DNA of 64,000 bases from Rhynchosporium graminicola (GCA_900074885.1 FJUW01000005.1:154242-218241), one strand, 5' to 3'; shown: positions 25,101 to 37,327, counted from the stretch's first letter. The notes: generated from the letters alone by a model not told the origin. Program-made: numbers and translations.

Positions 25101-27892
25101 GATTACTAATATAAAAGCGAATATATATTAAATAAAAGTTCTTTTAGAATAATTTTATAATTATATAAGCGATATAGTAGAAGAATATTAGAATCCCGCT
25201 TAGAAAAGGCTTTCTTAAGAGTATAATATTATTCTAGTAGCTTTTCAGCTATAAGTCGTTCGGTATCGAGATCCTTAGGAGAATCGCTATTTAGATAGTC
25301 TTATATAAAGCGGTTTATCTTATAAATACTAATAAAGAATAATTCGAAGCTTTTATATTTTATATTAAAATAAAAAGTTATAGTATTAATTTAGTAAATC
25401 AGAACTAGTTTCTAGATCCTTAGAGGTTAAGAGGAGCACTTATAGTAGAGTTTCAGCGTAAGTACCTTTCTCGATGAATTTAGAGCAGGAAAGGGTTCGG
25501 ATTCCTTAGTAATAAGCGGAAATAAGTTAAATAATAAGAATAATATATTAATATACTATATTACTATTATTTAGTATAATCGCTATTAGTCTAGCTAGTT
25601 TATAGCTAAGTCCCGCGTGTTAGCGTTAATTTAGTAAGATCGATTAATACTAGGTTTATAAAGTAATAAAGTTATAATTATCTCCTTATTATATTAGAAA
25701 GTAGCTAGATAGCGTTCCGGCTATAGAAGCTTATAGTAGAGCGTATCTAGCTTAACCTGAAATTATCATATCTATTTAATACTAATAATTATATCTTACT
25801 ATCCTAAATTAAGGATAATAAAAAGGTAGTTATAAATACGCTTACTATTAATAGAAAAGTATAAATATATAAAATAGGGAATATAAGTTCTGATAGACTA
25901 TTAGAACTTACGTATTAGAATAGAATAGGGTAATAGCTCGATTTTAATACTAAAGGCCCCTAATAGTCGTCCGGTAAGAGTATAATTAATAAATAGATAA
26001 CTATTCGCTTTAGTATCGATTAAGCTACTTATAGAAACTCTTAGCTTATTTATACTAACTATAGTTAGGTATATAAATTACTTACCTCTTATTAAGGAGT
26101 TAAGATCTAGATTAGAGAGATTATACTTATATAGACTTAGGAAGAAGTTTTTACTTAGGCCTTATTATTTCCCTCTAGTATTAATCTAGATTCGGAGAGT
26201 ATATCTTCTACTATTTCCTTAGTTACTTAATCCTCTTCCGGAAATTCGTTAATTAATTAAACCTTAAGTAAGTTAGGGTAGTCTAGCTTAATATAATTAA
26301 GCTATCTATAACTATAATACCTAGGGGGTTCTCCGGTCGAGGTAATAAGGCGTTTTAGCGCGGAGGGAGTACTAGACTATACTAGGATAGAAGTATATAC
26401 GTATAGTACGAGAGTAGTTTATTAAGGAGCTAAGCTTAGGGACCGGTAAAGAGTAGAACTAGTAGAGGTTATAGTAGTAATAGTAGGCTTATAGTACTAT
26501 ACCGGAGTAATAGCTTTCTCGGGATAAGTACGTTCTGAGTTATAGTAATATTTAGTATTAAAAGAAAGTAAAGATCTAACTATAGAAGCGTAATCCTTAT
26601 TCTATATTAGTTTAATAATAAGAGTTAAAGCGCGTAAGAATAATATAATCTTATCTTATATATAGAAGAACTATTCTTTCTTTTTAACTTTACCTTAGAT
26701 AATAGCGCTTTGAAATCGACTACGAAACTCGGCGAAGGTCTCGCGTATATAGCTAGGTTATTATATTTCTAAGCGATAGAAAGCGTTATAATAGTTATCT
26801 TCTTCTAAACTAGTAAGGAAGTTCTCTTCTAATAAGGAGATTATTTCCTCACTAGTTTTAAACTTATTAGCGAGATACTAGAGCGTAAGATACTCCTTAG
26901 CTAATCTAGTAACTAGTCCCTATACGAGAACGCGCTAAGAGAAGTCTATAGGATAATAGTTAGCGTTTATAGCTAGCCGGTCTCGTATTAATACTCTCTA
27001 TTAGAGGAAGGTAAGGTCTAACCTATTATCTAGGGGCAGGATCTTCTTAGTAAGATAAGATTTCCTAGGGCGTGACTCTACTAATTCGGCGCTAGGGGAG
27101 GGAGATAGTTTATTAGGAATAGTATCCTCTCTCTTAGTATTACGTATTAGAATAGAGTTTATTAGCTTATTAAACTCTATTATACGCGGAGATTATAGTA
27201 TTAGTTCTAGTAAGAGAGTCGAAGATAAGCGAGGGACTCTTATAAGGAACTTATCTTATATAGAGATTAGTTTATCTATAGTATCTTCTGGAGAGTTATT
27301 CTTCTTCTCTTAGTCTACTAATTATTATAAAAGGGAATAGATTAGGTTCGAGTCACTTATAGTAATAGGAGTACTTAGCGATTATACTCCTAGTGAATTT
27401 CGCTTTTATTTTCCTTTTCTTCTTAGTTAGTACTTCCTTAATAAGGTATTAATATTCTCTAGGGTAAGAGATATTTAAAGTAAGGAAAAGTATAATAGAT
27501 TAGGTTCAGAAGTAGAGTAGAAGGAGTCGCGTTAAGTCCCCTTAGAACTAGAGAGGTCTCTAGTTTATTAGTTAAGAGCTATTCTAGTAGCTTAAAAAGG
27601 GGTATATTAGAGCTATTTCGGCGGCGATACGTAGAGGTTAAAGTTCTAGGGTATTTATTATACTTTCTTTAAAATCTATTTATAATTCCTTTATACTAAG
27701 GGGGTTATTAAAGGAGCGTTAGCGAAGACCTCCTCTATTATACTATTTATAATAAGCTAAATTAAACCCTGATTCATAGTTATCCGAGAGATCTCTAGTA
27801 TCTCAGCTATATACGAGTAGTTATCGAATAACTAACTTAGTAGTAAGATATTATAATAAGCTATCTCTAGCTATCTTAATCTTTTTATTTAA
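22150..27892 (-). pseudogene. gypsy gag-pol of copy E, multiply interrupted
   Basis: Minus-strand translation gives gag pieces (FLTSLEEDNYYNAFYRLEI, YIRETFAEFRSRFQSAIIQG) better preserved than in copy B, then a knuckle read as YYSYRQLNYIKLDY, with Tyr where Cys and His belong. Upstream of these, about 27890-27700, LFDNYSHIAEILEISRITIN-type sequence resembles a helix-turn-helix; see findings. The pol order is as in copy B. Stops at Gln and Trp codons and altered active sites (RT site reads as in other copies with Asp>Asn) mark it as dead. Gag core spacing suggests the gag frame begins close to the 5' LTR. Confidence 0.8.
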
Positions 27893-28160
27893 TATAATAA
27901 TATAAGACTTAAGGTAGTATATAAGTAAGAATAAATAAGTAGAGAAGCTAAGAGCGATCTTATATAGTCTACTATAAAGAAAACAAAAAGATAAGGAAAG
28001 AAGAAGAAGAGAGATAGAGTATAAAGCACCTTATATATATATACTAGTACTAGTCCGATATTATACTGGGTTAGATACTAGTTCTGCCGGGATACCTATG
28101 AACTTAGGCCCTATTATCTATTCTTCTTCTCATATGATATTCAGGTGAGCTGTCGTCATA
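27893..28160 (-). repeat. 5' LTR of gypsy copy E
   Basis: 268 bp, from TATAATAATA to TGTCGTCATA, followed directly by the target duplication AAGGT. Confidence 0.92.
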
Positions 28161-29173
28161 AAGGTATAAGATACTCCTTAGTTAATCTAGTAACTAGTTC
28201 CTATACGAGAACGCGCTAAGAGAAGTCTATAAGATAGTAGTTAGTATTTATAGCTAGCCGGTCTTATATTAATACTTTCTATTAGAGGAAGGTAAGATCT
28301 GATCTATTATCTAAGAGTAGAATCTTCTTAATAAGATAAGACTTCCTAGAGTATAACTATATCGATTCGGCGCTAGGAGAGGGAGATAGTTTATTAGGAA
28401 TAGTATCCTCTCTCTTAATACTATATATCGAAATAGAGTTTATTAGCTTATTTAACTCTAGAATACGCGGAAATTATAATATTAGTTCTAATAGGAGAGT
28501 CGAAGACAAGTAAGGGACCCTTATAAGGAACTTATCTTATTTAGAGATTAGTCTATCTATAGTATCTTCTAGAGAGTTATTCTTTTCCTTCTAGTTTACT
28601 AATTATTATAAGAGAGAATAGATCAGGTTCGAATTATCTATAGTAATAGAAGTACTTAGCGATTATACTCCTAGGGAATTTCGCTTTTATTTTCCTTTCT
28701 CTTTTAGTTAGTACTTCTTTAATAAAATATTAATATTCTCTAGTATAAGAGATATTTAGAGTAAGGAAAAGTATAATAGATTAAGTTCAGAAGTAGAGTA
28801 AGAGGGATCGCGTTAAAGTCCCTTAGAACTAAAGAAGTCTCTAGTTTATTAGTTAAGAGCTATAATAGTAGCTTAAAAAGGGGTATATTAGAGCTATTTT
28901 AGTAGTAATATATAGAAATTAAAGTTCTAGGGTATTTATTATACTTTCTTTAAAATCTATTTATAATTCCTTTATACTAAGGGAGTTATTAAAGGAGTAT
29001 TAGCGAAGACCTCCTCTATTATACTATTTATAATAAGCTAAATTAAACCCTAAGTTATAGCTATCCGAAAGATCTCTAGTATCTCGGCTATATACGAGTA
29101 GTTATCGAATAACTAACTTAGTAATAATATATTATAGTAAGCTATCTCCGGCTATCTTAATCTTTTTGTTTAA

Positions 29174-29441
29174 TATAATAATATAAGACTCGAGGCGATA
29201 TATAAGTAAGAATAAATAATTAGGAAAGCTAAGAGCGATCTTATATAGTTTATTACGAAGGAAATAAAAAGATAAGAAAGGAAGAAGAAAAGAGATAGAA
29301 TATAAGGTACCTTATATATATATACTAGTACTAGTCTAATACTATACTAAGTCGGATACTAGTTCTGCCGGGATACCTATGAACTTAGGCCCTAGTATCT
29401 ATCCTTCTTCTCATGTGATATTCAGGTGAGCTGTCGTTATA
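29174..29441 (-). repeat. 5' LTR of gypsy copy D
   Basis: 268 bp, from TATAATAATA to TGTCGTTATA, followed by ATACC, the RIP-altered target duplication. Confidence 0.92.
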
Positions 29442-29760
29442 ATACCTAAAGGGGGAGATCGCTAAGAAAGCTAAAATCTCCTAAGAAGATAGAATACTAG
29501 CGACGTACTAATGATGAAGAAGAGTTCTCTGAGTAGGAGGGATTTCTTATTCCAGATAGAGATAATAATAAGGAGTAGATTTACTACTTCTCTTCTTCTA
29601 CTATAATACTCTTAATTAAACTTTTATAAAAGACTAAATTATTCCGTGTTACTATTTACTATTACTATATGATCTAAAAAGTAAATAATTTAAAAAAGTA
29701 GTTAATTCTATTAATATTTACTTAGTAACTGAATACTCTGGTGTTCCTGGGTTTTTCCCG
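29442..29760. repeat. Unidentified older repeat X, right part, and edge of the AT-rich block
   Basis: It continues the sequence interrupted by copy D. AT-rich, with an acidic-looking short translation (NDEEEFSE) on the plus strand but no recognisable domain. Composition shifts to balanced near 29740-29780, marking the start of gene island 1. Confidence 0.5.
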
Positions 29761-31008
29761 TGAAAAAACGCTAAAATCTCAGATGAGATACCCACTCGTT
29801 ATCTACCGCCATACTTAGGCCGGGGATGCGGCTCGCTTGTGAAGTCTATACCATACGAGAGAGACGAGGTTCGACAACGACGACAACCTCCTCCTGCCAA
29901 CCTTTCATAACTTTGTATTGGCGTGGGCGATGCAATGAGATATCCGTCCTTATTAAATTATTGAAGCCTTGTTTCCTTCCACAGCATTGAATCTTATTGG
30001 ATCTTCAGCTCCACAGAGATTTTCTCTTGTATGTATCTACCTGCAAAACGGGTCCCTGTGTCCGCTCTGCGATGATATCTATTACTGTCGCTCCAGCTTT
30101 TCCCCCCCAGTTTTCATCAAACTTCTTCATGTGTTTTGTGCAATTCTCACGTGTTCGAATTATCCTATGTTCATCGAGAAGGCCATCTTCCTGCAGGCAC
30201 ATATGATAACGCTGCTTAAATCACGTCGTTATCAAACCACTCTACTCCCCTTCGGAGAACCATTTTTACTCCAGTGTGTATATCGCATTTAAAGAAATTC
30301 CATCGAAAGTGCCATCTTACGATGAAGTCCCTCCAAACACTCTGCCACCTTTCGGATTTCGGGTGTTGGTTTCGGACGACGTGCTTGGTGACGGGGTGAA
30401 GGTGATGGGTCCTCAATGAGTACGAAAGAACCCCATTCCAAGGGAAGGTGAATAGATCTTCAACGGACGCCCGCTGACCCATCACTACCCAGCAAATCGA
30501 ATGAATTATGAAATGGAGGTGAGGAATAGAAGACAAACACAGTCGTTTTGTGTAGCAATATGATGCCATGCCTGTATACTTTCTTCGAATTTTCATCACA
30601 CTTCCAAACCGCATTTTACTTTCCTTGCTGCCAACTCCTGCCTACGAAAGAGCTAGTATTCGAACGTTCACGATGCTGCTGGCAGTCAAGTCGTGATAAT
30701 ACTGGTATACCTCCGGTCAATCCGCGAGCTTTATCTTTTCCTCTGCACTCAGTATGGATGTAGTATCTGATGCCCATTTCCCTTGGCTCTGCAGCCTACA
30801 ACCTTCGAGAGAAAGCCCTCTTCTCTTCTCTTTCATCATCAAAATGGAACCGCTATCATTCTGTCTCAAACTTCCGCTCTTTGCTGCTTTCCTATAGGCC
30901 ACTTCTGGCCATCGCCAACACATCAAATCTCCAAGTACTTCCCGGTTTCCGAGGTTTCCTTCGACCATCTCTTCCCCTCGAATACATGCACTGGGAATCA
31001 TTTCACCT
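29761..31008. other. Intergenic stretch, no supported gene
   Basis: Balanced composition. Several overlapping open frames of 65-130 codons occur on both strands (for example 29969-30292 plus and 30216-30614 minus), none with a recognisable motif, signal peptide or family pattern. Part of 30600-31008 is likely the 3' untranslated region of the minus-strand gene ending at 31009. Confidence 0.5.
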
Positions 31009-31992
31009 CTACTTCGCAGTGCTCTGCGCTACCCCCGTCGTCAAAGTGCCTAAAGAACTCGTCGTCGTACCCATCCCACTCACCGTCCTATTCCCTGCAC
31101 CCATTCCCGTCGGCGCAGGCGCCTCATAGATCGGCGCTGTCATAGTGACACCCTCCTTCGTAAGCGGACACATCGGATTCGCATAAACAGCACCACACTT
31201 CAGGATCACCATATCAGCAAACTCGTAGCCCGGCCAAATCGTATTGTTGCCACTAAAGCGACTGCCGCCTCTCCAGCCCATCTGGTGATCGCCAAAGCAC
31301 AGAGCCATCGAGCACGCGTCCATGTCTTTCGCGTTGGTGTATTTACCCGGGATCCACTCGTAGGACCGCACGCCGAATGCGGTTGTGTAGAGGCCTTCGA
31401 GATAGAAGATTTGGGATGAGCCGGTCTTGTCGACGTTTTCCCACGTTTGCATCTTGAACGGCATTTTCTTCTTCGGCGTTTCGGGTTTTGACGTCTTGCG
31501 GGACGAGAGTACGCCTGCGACTGTCCCGGCAATAATCCCGAGTGCGAGGGTGAGGACTACAGAGAAGGTGATCCAGAAAGCCTTCTTCTGAAGACCCAAG
31601 ATCTCTGTGACCCGTGGAGGTGGCGAGTTTTCCTCCAATACCTTCGGCTCACTGCCTGACTCCGTCGTTACGGCTCTCAGAAGCGTTGGGCCACTGCTCG
31701 TAGGAGACCCGATAGCAACTTCAGGCGCGGACACAATATCGACCTGGATACCATTACCGAACGGGACCGAAATCGGGGGCTCAGCATCATCCAGGCGCAA
31801 AGGTTGAGGAGCATCTGAGGCATTGCGTTCGCGTCGCTCGTCATCAAGTTTGGAGAGGACGTCGGCGATATCGACTGTTTCTTTCATGTCTGCTTGGGGA
31901 CCGATTGGTGATTCTGGGGCGTCGATTTGCGATGTTATGAGAGCCCAGTTGTGTTTCTCGTCGATGAGAAGTGGGGAGGCGATGTCTGCCAT
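31009..31992 (-). CDS. Single-pass (type II-like) membrane protein with Cys-containing outer domain
   Basis: The frame is open for 397 codons upstream to 32202, but I choose the ATG at 31992 (MADIASPLLIDEKHN, 327 aa) because the upstream 70 residues look like translated leader and this Met opens an acidic cytosolic-type N-terminus. Residues 1-135 are polar and Pro/Asp/Glu-rich. Residues about 138-163 (FWITFSVVLTLALGIIAG) form one membrane helix followed by a Lys/Arg-rich stop. Residues 170-285 form a compact Trp/Tyr/Gly-rich domain with four Cys (227, 232, 266, 275), possibly two disulfides, and N-glycosylation sequons at 249 and 301. The C-terminus is Ser/Thr/Gly-rich. This layout is common among fungal surface or secretory-pathway proteins of unknown function. 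No intron is needed. I do not recognise the family; function unknown. Confidence 0.75.
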   Translation of the reverse strand: MADIASPLLIDEKHNWALITSQIDAPESPIGPQADMKETVDIADVLSKLDDERRERNASDAPQPLRLDDAEPPISVPFGNGIQVDIVSAPEVAIGSPTSSGPTLLRAVTTESGSEPKVLEENSPPPRVTEILGLQKKAFWITFSVVLTLALGIIAGTVAGVLSSRKTSKPETPKKKMPFKMQTWENVDKTGSSQIFYLEGLYTTAFGVRSYEWIPGKYTNAKDMDACSMALCFGDHQMGWRGGSRFSGNNTIWPGYEFADMVILKCGAVYANPMCPLTKEGVTMTAPIYEAPAPTGMGAGNRTVSGMGTTTSSLGTLTTGVAQSTAK

Positions 31993-34975
31993 GGTGGAGT
32001 GTGATGGAATGATTTGATGGTGGTATTTTGATGGCGAGGCTGATGGAGGTCTAGATCGAAACATTTCTCCAACTGGTTTCTTGAGTTGATCACTCCTTAA
32101 GTAGAACTCCAGTTGGAGGAGCCGTACTGTACCTCCAGTTTTCAGCTCCCAACAGGACCGCGACAGGGGAACAAAGGCTATATGCACGTCAATCGATTCC
32201 ACGCAGCAGAGCTGAACGGCAGGGCTGAACGATGCACCAATGACTGCGGCTGTCCATATTATAACCCCAGGGACGTTGGACTATCGATGGACATGTGCAT
32301 TCTGCAAACTGGGGATGTATAAACGGGCCGGTGTCCCGGGATCATGATCTTAGTATAGATCTTGTTTTGAGAACAGGTCCTTGTTCTAAAGCGAGTTTAA
32401 AAAGAGAGGCATCGTTTAAGAAATATAATGAAGGCTGCCAGAACTGCATCGTGAATAAAAAGAACCTTATTATAGACTCTCTAAGACCTCATCGTCAGGA
32501 AGACAGATGCTTAGTCGTCCCAGCTGAAGCATCGTTGCGAATGTTAAAGCGAGGCTTCGAGGCCGAGTAGGAGTGGTCGAAGGCTCAATCACACCTAGGG
32601 ACTTATCTTATTGAACATTTATGGCACGAAAGAGGCCTCCGCTCCAAGAACTCACCACAATTTCAAGGTTCGAAACTCCCAAAGACAGGAATGAAATTTG
32701 TTCCTCTCCACTACAAAACTCGTCTCAATTTCAAGAATGATTCTCTTCCCTACTGATCACCCAACCCGGACTCTAAAATCACACACATCTGAGCCTCTCA
32801 CCCACCAATCCTTCACACCCCTTACAAAAGAAGGATTCTCAAGCCCGCAACGCGCTACCTGACTTCTAATCTTGATTCCCTGCCCGGATGGATGATTGGT
32901 TCACGAAACCAGGATGCAGCGATCGAGATTCCCTGTTCACGCAACGTAGCACAACACAAGCGGCTGGAGCCGAAACAGGAATACCTCTCCCGTAGGATTT
33001 GCTTGCAGCTTCCAAGGCAGAAGTACTCGTTTTCGTAGACCTAACAAACAGAAAGAATAAGAATACATGACCGAAGTTTCACGATGACAGTGAAAGAACT
33101 ATATTGTCTTTGTTAAAATCGAAGGAGGAAGAAATGTAACGGAAATTCGGCAAAGAGGACGACCTTTCCTCTTTTTATTTCCCGTGAGGCGTACAGTCAA
33201 TGATATGTATACCGAGTGGATGCCAAGATCTATTTACTCGCCTTTCTTTCGTGCGGGTGCAGACATACATGCGCTCCCGCATATATGCTCTTTTCATTTA
33301 TCGAGCTGGGTTATCTCCGCTGCAGACCAATTCCGGTGCCTCGTTTTCGTCCAAGCCAGAGTATTATTACCACTGTCTACCTATGAGACGGGGATATAAT
33401 CGGTCTGAAAGCAGCTTTACCTGCATGACCTAGCAGCCCTGCCTTGATCTGTGCTAATGCGGGATGAAATATCATCTTGTCGTGATACAGGCCGGTTCAA
33501 GCTGACTGGGTGAGAGACGCTGCTCCGAAGGGTTGCCTCAGCCTGGCTATTGGCACATGTGATCTTGAAAATAGAGTGGGCTGACTGCAAACGCAATAGA
33601 GAGTGCTTGCCACCCACGAGATTCAAAGCCTCTTGTTGGCAGCTTTTACAACTTTCAGCCTCGTAGGGTAAAGTGGAGTAGACGAAAGGCTTGCCAGGAA
33701 TGCGCCTGTAGCAATGGCTAACACACTCTAGGCAGAAGTCCTAGAAAGCGATTTGAGATTTCTCTGCGCCAACCGGTGTATGATGATAGTCAGCCTCGAT
33801 TTGTGCTGTCCTGAGCAAGTTAAGCAGAGGGCATGGTGATGATGTTCTGGTCTTGATGCGACTGGATGGCCTTTTTCAGCTACCCAGAGGTCCTTCCCCT
33901 GATTTAAGCAAGTCAAGGCTCGCTCATAAATACCCTCCATCAGGCTGACATCATAAACAACGCCTGCGTAGCGAGATCGAGCCGACTAATCGTGCTCCGT
34001 CCATGATGGAGCTGAAGAAAGAAGATATCTTCCAGACAAAAACTCGGAGCATTAACAGTGAGTGAAAGCCAGCGGTACGAGTCGAAGGTGCTGGATCTAG
34101 ACCTGCAAGAAACGGGCGAGGGAGCTGAGAAGTTAAATCTGACTATCAAGAATCAAAACTTGAATTCACTATAGCTGACAGGCGTCGAGGCCGAAGACAG
34201 TGAGATATGGCGGAGCTCTTCTCAATTCGCCTTGGGCTTGAACGAGATGTACATCTACGCATGTGCTCATCATGGGCAGGTAACGTTTCAGCATCACCAT
34301 AAGTCAATGAAGATATGCTTTCGTATAATACTCATCTGTCTTGATGTAATTCCCAAGTATGCAATCAAGTCCTGGCGGCTCAGAGCCACGAACTCCTTCC
34401 ATTCTTCATTGTCCCTGAAGGAGTGACGTTGAATACACGATTTAGGCTTTCGGCCATTCTCTTGATTATATACACTACGAAATACTGGAATCCGTCAACT
34501 TCTTAAAACGATGGCCACAATTCATCATACCTGACATTGCGCCACCCTTCACGCTCCGCAATGTCAGCAACTCCACATGCCCTGACTGGCAGGCCCAAAT
34601 AGACATCTAACACCACCATGGCAAGTTATCTGTTCAGAATGTCTAGCTCCGGATGGCGTGTGTCCCCATTGATCCACTGCATTGAAATAGGCGCTCTTCG
34701 CAGGATGTACTCGGTTGGATACCTCTTTCAGAACCATGACGAAATGAATTTCTTGGGTTATGTGAAGTCAGTCAAGGACCTAGGATTTTCATCCGTGGCA
34801 CTATAACAAACTCAAAGTATGAAGCCCACTGATCCCACTCATTCAAAACACTCAATTAGCCGACTGTGTGGCTAGCAGGTGGTTTCTCGAGACCACTCAT
34901 TGCGAGAGGACTATCGACAAGCTTGGAGAGTCTGAAATTATGATCATGTACACGCAGGCTCTGATACACTACCTT
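31993..34975. other. Long intergenic stretch, possibly with HET gene 3' remnants
   Basis: The first few hundred bases should hold the promoter and 5' leader of the minus-strand gene at 31009-31992. From about 33400 on, minus-strand open frames of about 65-70 codons (33417-33626, 33728-33940, 33940-34149) are scattered, some with protein-like composition, but no known motif. They may be the decayed C-terminal half of the HET gene upstream at 34976-36280; I cannot show this. Confidence 0.35.
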
Positions 34976-36280
34976 CTAGGATTCAGGGTCATTTTTCTTC
35001 GCTCTTCTCCTCTCAGCTCGTGTTGGTCTCATCGCTATATCCTCGATGTTAACATTCTTCTGACTCCTCGGCTTGAGACAGATTCGGTAAGAAGAATACT
35101 GTAGATGACTACGAGGGAGAATCAGAAAGATCTTACCGGCGCACATTCTGCATGGTCTCCACACGATATGCAAACGTCGTATGAGAGTGTCCAAAAGTGG
35201 TCGTTCTGCGGGCAAGAGTAGGCTCACACGGGAAGGAGCTCGCCCGGACGATTGACTTTGTCGGCTCAGGAATGTATTCGTCAAAGTAACGAGTGTGGCT
35301 GCAGAGGTACGATATTTCTTGACGATGTACTGATATTTCATGAATATCTTGCGGCCAATTTTGCTCCAGAAACCGTCATACGGGCCAACAGAAGGACTCG
35401 CTGAAATGACACAATTAGCAGACCTATGACCACCTTCCAACAGAGCTAATTCCTTCTTCCAGTCGCCAATGCTGTCCTGAGTGATACATATTGAATCGAT
35501 CCATAGATATCGAACGAACATCGAGCATCCGGGTTATTTCTACGGCATCTCGGATGCTTCTAGGTCATCCATCGTAGGGAATCTCTGCTTTCAGCGTCTC
35601 GACATCATGCTTAGATCCATCGAAACCCGCATTTATCGTCGCGAAAGCTCGACCTCTCACTCTATCACCTTAGGCGTCTAATGGAGTAATATACTTCTGA
35701 TACTGATCCTTAACTTTTGTGTCATGCCAAATCTCCAGAAGTGCAGCTGCGGCTCATCCTTGGTACCGACTTTGATCAATCGGTTGGGTAAGCTCAACTG
35801 AGCAGCTCCTTTACATTCGATGTGATGAGTGTCACATTCTTGTAGCCAGAGCAGTAAAAGCCTAAAGAAAGCATCTCTGTCATGCTTCGGAAGCTGCGGA
35901 AGTCCTATCGGGAACTTCAAGGCTTTGCGTGACGCTGTCAGTGGATTCCCAATCGAGAACTTCAAGGCCAGGAATTGAATATGTAACCCACTTGTAGATC
36001 TGAGAATAGACAAAACGTGGGCGAGAATGCCGTCACCACTTCTCTGTGTTGACCGATCCGAACTACGACGCTTTGAACTTTAAGCGCTGAAGTGTCTTTA
36101 GGCCAGAGGTCATCGAATGAATTTCAGAAGTGACAATTCTGATCGTTGGCGATCGCTTCAACCTCGCCCTCAAGCACGGCGTCACTATCATTTGTCTCTG
36201 TCGAAGACGCATCCTTCCTCGTGTATATTCTGGCAACTTCTTTCTCTAGGAAGCTTGAAAGATCCGGGTCGCTGACATGC
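34976..36280 (-). pseudogene. Decayed HET-domain (heterokaryon incompatibility) gene
   Basis: On the minus strand the N-terminal piece (36013-35678) has LLLLWLQECDTHHIECKG and SLPNRLIKVGT, the usual lead-in of HET proteins (Cys-containing helix, then LP.RLIDVG). Then comes EIPYDG..RSIRDAVEITRM, and in another frame (35521-34976) RYLWIDSICITQDSIGDWKK, the hallmark HET motif. The parts are broken by TAA at 35670-35672, TGA at 35565-35567 (a Trp position) and a tandem GAAC duplication at 35512-35519 that shifts the frame just before the RYLWIDS motif. A likely earlier segment with FLEKEVARIYTRKDASSTET lies at about 36250-36190. HET proteins trigger cell death after fusion of incompatible strains; this copy cannot make one. 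Confidence 0.85.
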
Positions 36281-37327
36281 TAACCCCATTATCCTTAATT
36301 CTATTATTGACTCCTCCAGCTGCAAGCCTGCAAGTAGGCAAGGAGAATTTACCGAAGAGCTGATCCAATGTCCACTCTGGGGCGTACTAGCTTCGCTACC
36401 AATTTAATCATATGAACTGACGACTTATTTGATGAATCCCTTACCTTCTGTATAGAAACGAAGAAGGTGATCGGGCCGCATTTCTACCTCTTAACGGAAA
36501 CCTTTTTCTTACTATGTCCGTTCCACTACAATGCCTGTCTTGAGAAAGGTCCCGGCTAATTCAGGAACAGGATCGAGACATTTGAAAAAACACCCATCCA
36601 AGAGAACAAGTTTTGGAGTAGGAGGTCTCACTCCCTCACTCAGTACCTGTCTTTGTAAACAACACAATGCTCATAAAGCTTGAACCTTGTGCACATAAAT
36701 CGTACTTTCATCGGGACAGAGAAAAACAGCTCCAAGAGCCTGTATATATGTCGATGCCTAATTCGAGACAAGGTCTCCAGAATCTTCTCAAAATCAGATC
36801 GGTGCGGGTAATGATCCTGTTTCCGGAACAGATGCAAGCTCGTACACAAGAGTCCGCCGTCCCGGCGGTCGTGAAATAATTGAAGCAGTCAGATGCGCGT
36901 TTAGTAATCGATTTCCCCTTGACGACTTTGAGTTGGTGAAGCGTAGCTTGAGTAATCAACTGACTGTCGTTTGGAATCAGGAAGACCGCATGGGGAAGGC
37001 GTAGGTTGGAGCCTATTTCAAATGCGAACGTGTCTAAGATGGCTGGCTGGCAAATGGTGACAATACCATACGATGCCTGCATGTAAGGCCTGATCTCGTT
37101 AAAAGTCGCAAGGGTCAAACTCGTAGAGTCAGAACTCTTTTTCTATACTCCAGATAATATTCCACGCAGCTGAATCTTACAAAGCGTCTCCGGACTTAAG
37201 TGAGGAGTTAAGATTCTCTATCAATATGTAAATCGATCAGTTCTTATATCGCTTCACAAAAATTGGCATCAATCACGATATCTTCAAAGGTCTGAAGTAA
37301 GAAACTTTGTTCCCTTCTATCTTGATC
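36281..37327. other. Intergenic stretch with an unassigned minus-strand frame
   Basis: A minus-strand frame of 136 codons (36708-37118) has reasonable protein-like content (NLRLPHAVFLIPNDSQLITQ) but no family I recognise, and an overlapping plus-strand frame is a shadow. It could be another decayed exon. The part just left of 37328 should hold the promoter and 5' leader of the HD-domain gene. Confidence 0.35.

Larger units (their letters stand above)
20383..28160 (-). mobile_element. Ty3/gypsy copy E, complete, nested in copy D
   Basis: LTRs are 20383-20650 and 27893-28160, 268 bp each. AAGGT flanks both sides (20378-20382 and 28161-28165), and copy D's internal sequence is continuous across it. 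Total 7778 bp. On the minus strand from the right LTR: leader/gag start (27892 to about 27000), gag core (about 26900-26500), acidic tail and CCHC knuckle (about 26330-26180), protease (about 26030-25980), RT active-site region (about 24660-24680), integrase (about 23600-22900), chromodomain-like tail (about 22540-22260) and polypurine tract (20651-20662). It has the same orientation as its host copy D. Confidence 0.94.
13819..29441 (-). mobile_element. Ty3/gypsy copy D, full-length but split by nested copy E and a mini-LTR
   Basis: Left (3') LTR 13819-14086 and right (5') LTR 29174-29441 are both 268 bp. Flanks ATGCC and ATACC match as a 5-bp target duplication after one G>A change. Internal sequence runs 14087-20382, is interrupted by copy E, and resumes at 28161. 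Subtracting copy E (7778 bp), its 5-bp duplication and the 58-bp insertion with its 5-bp duplication leaves 7777 bp, the family length. On the minus strand the order is 5' leader/gag (29173-28161 and 20382 down to about 19700), protease, RT (active site near 18100), RNase H, integrase and tail. RIP has destroyed all frames. Confidence 0.92.

Noticed and set aside
29969..31145. Several overlapping small open frames on both strands, up to 132 codons
   Set aside because: No motif, no consistent strand, and part overlaps the 3' end of the membrane protein gene; they are not supported as genes.
36708..37118. 136-codon minus-strand frame
   Set aside because: Protein-like but with no recognisable family or splice context; mentioned only as part of the intergenic description.
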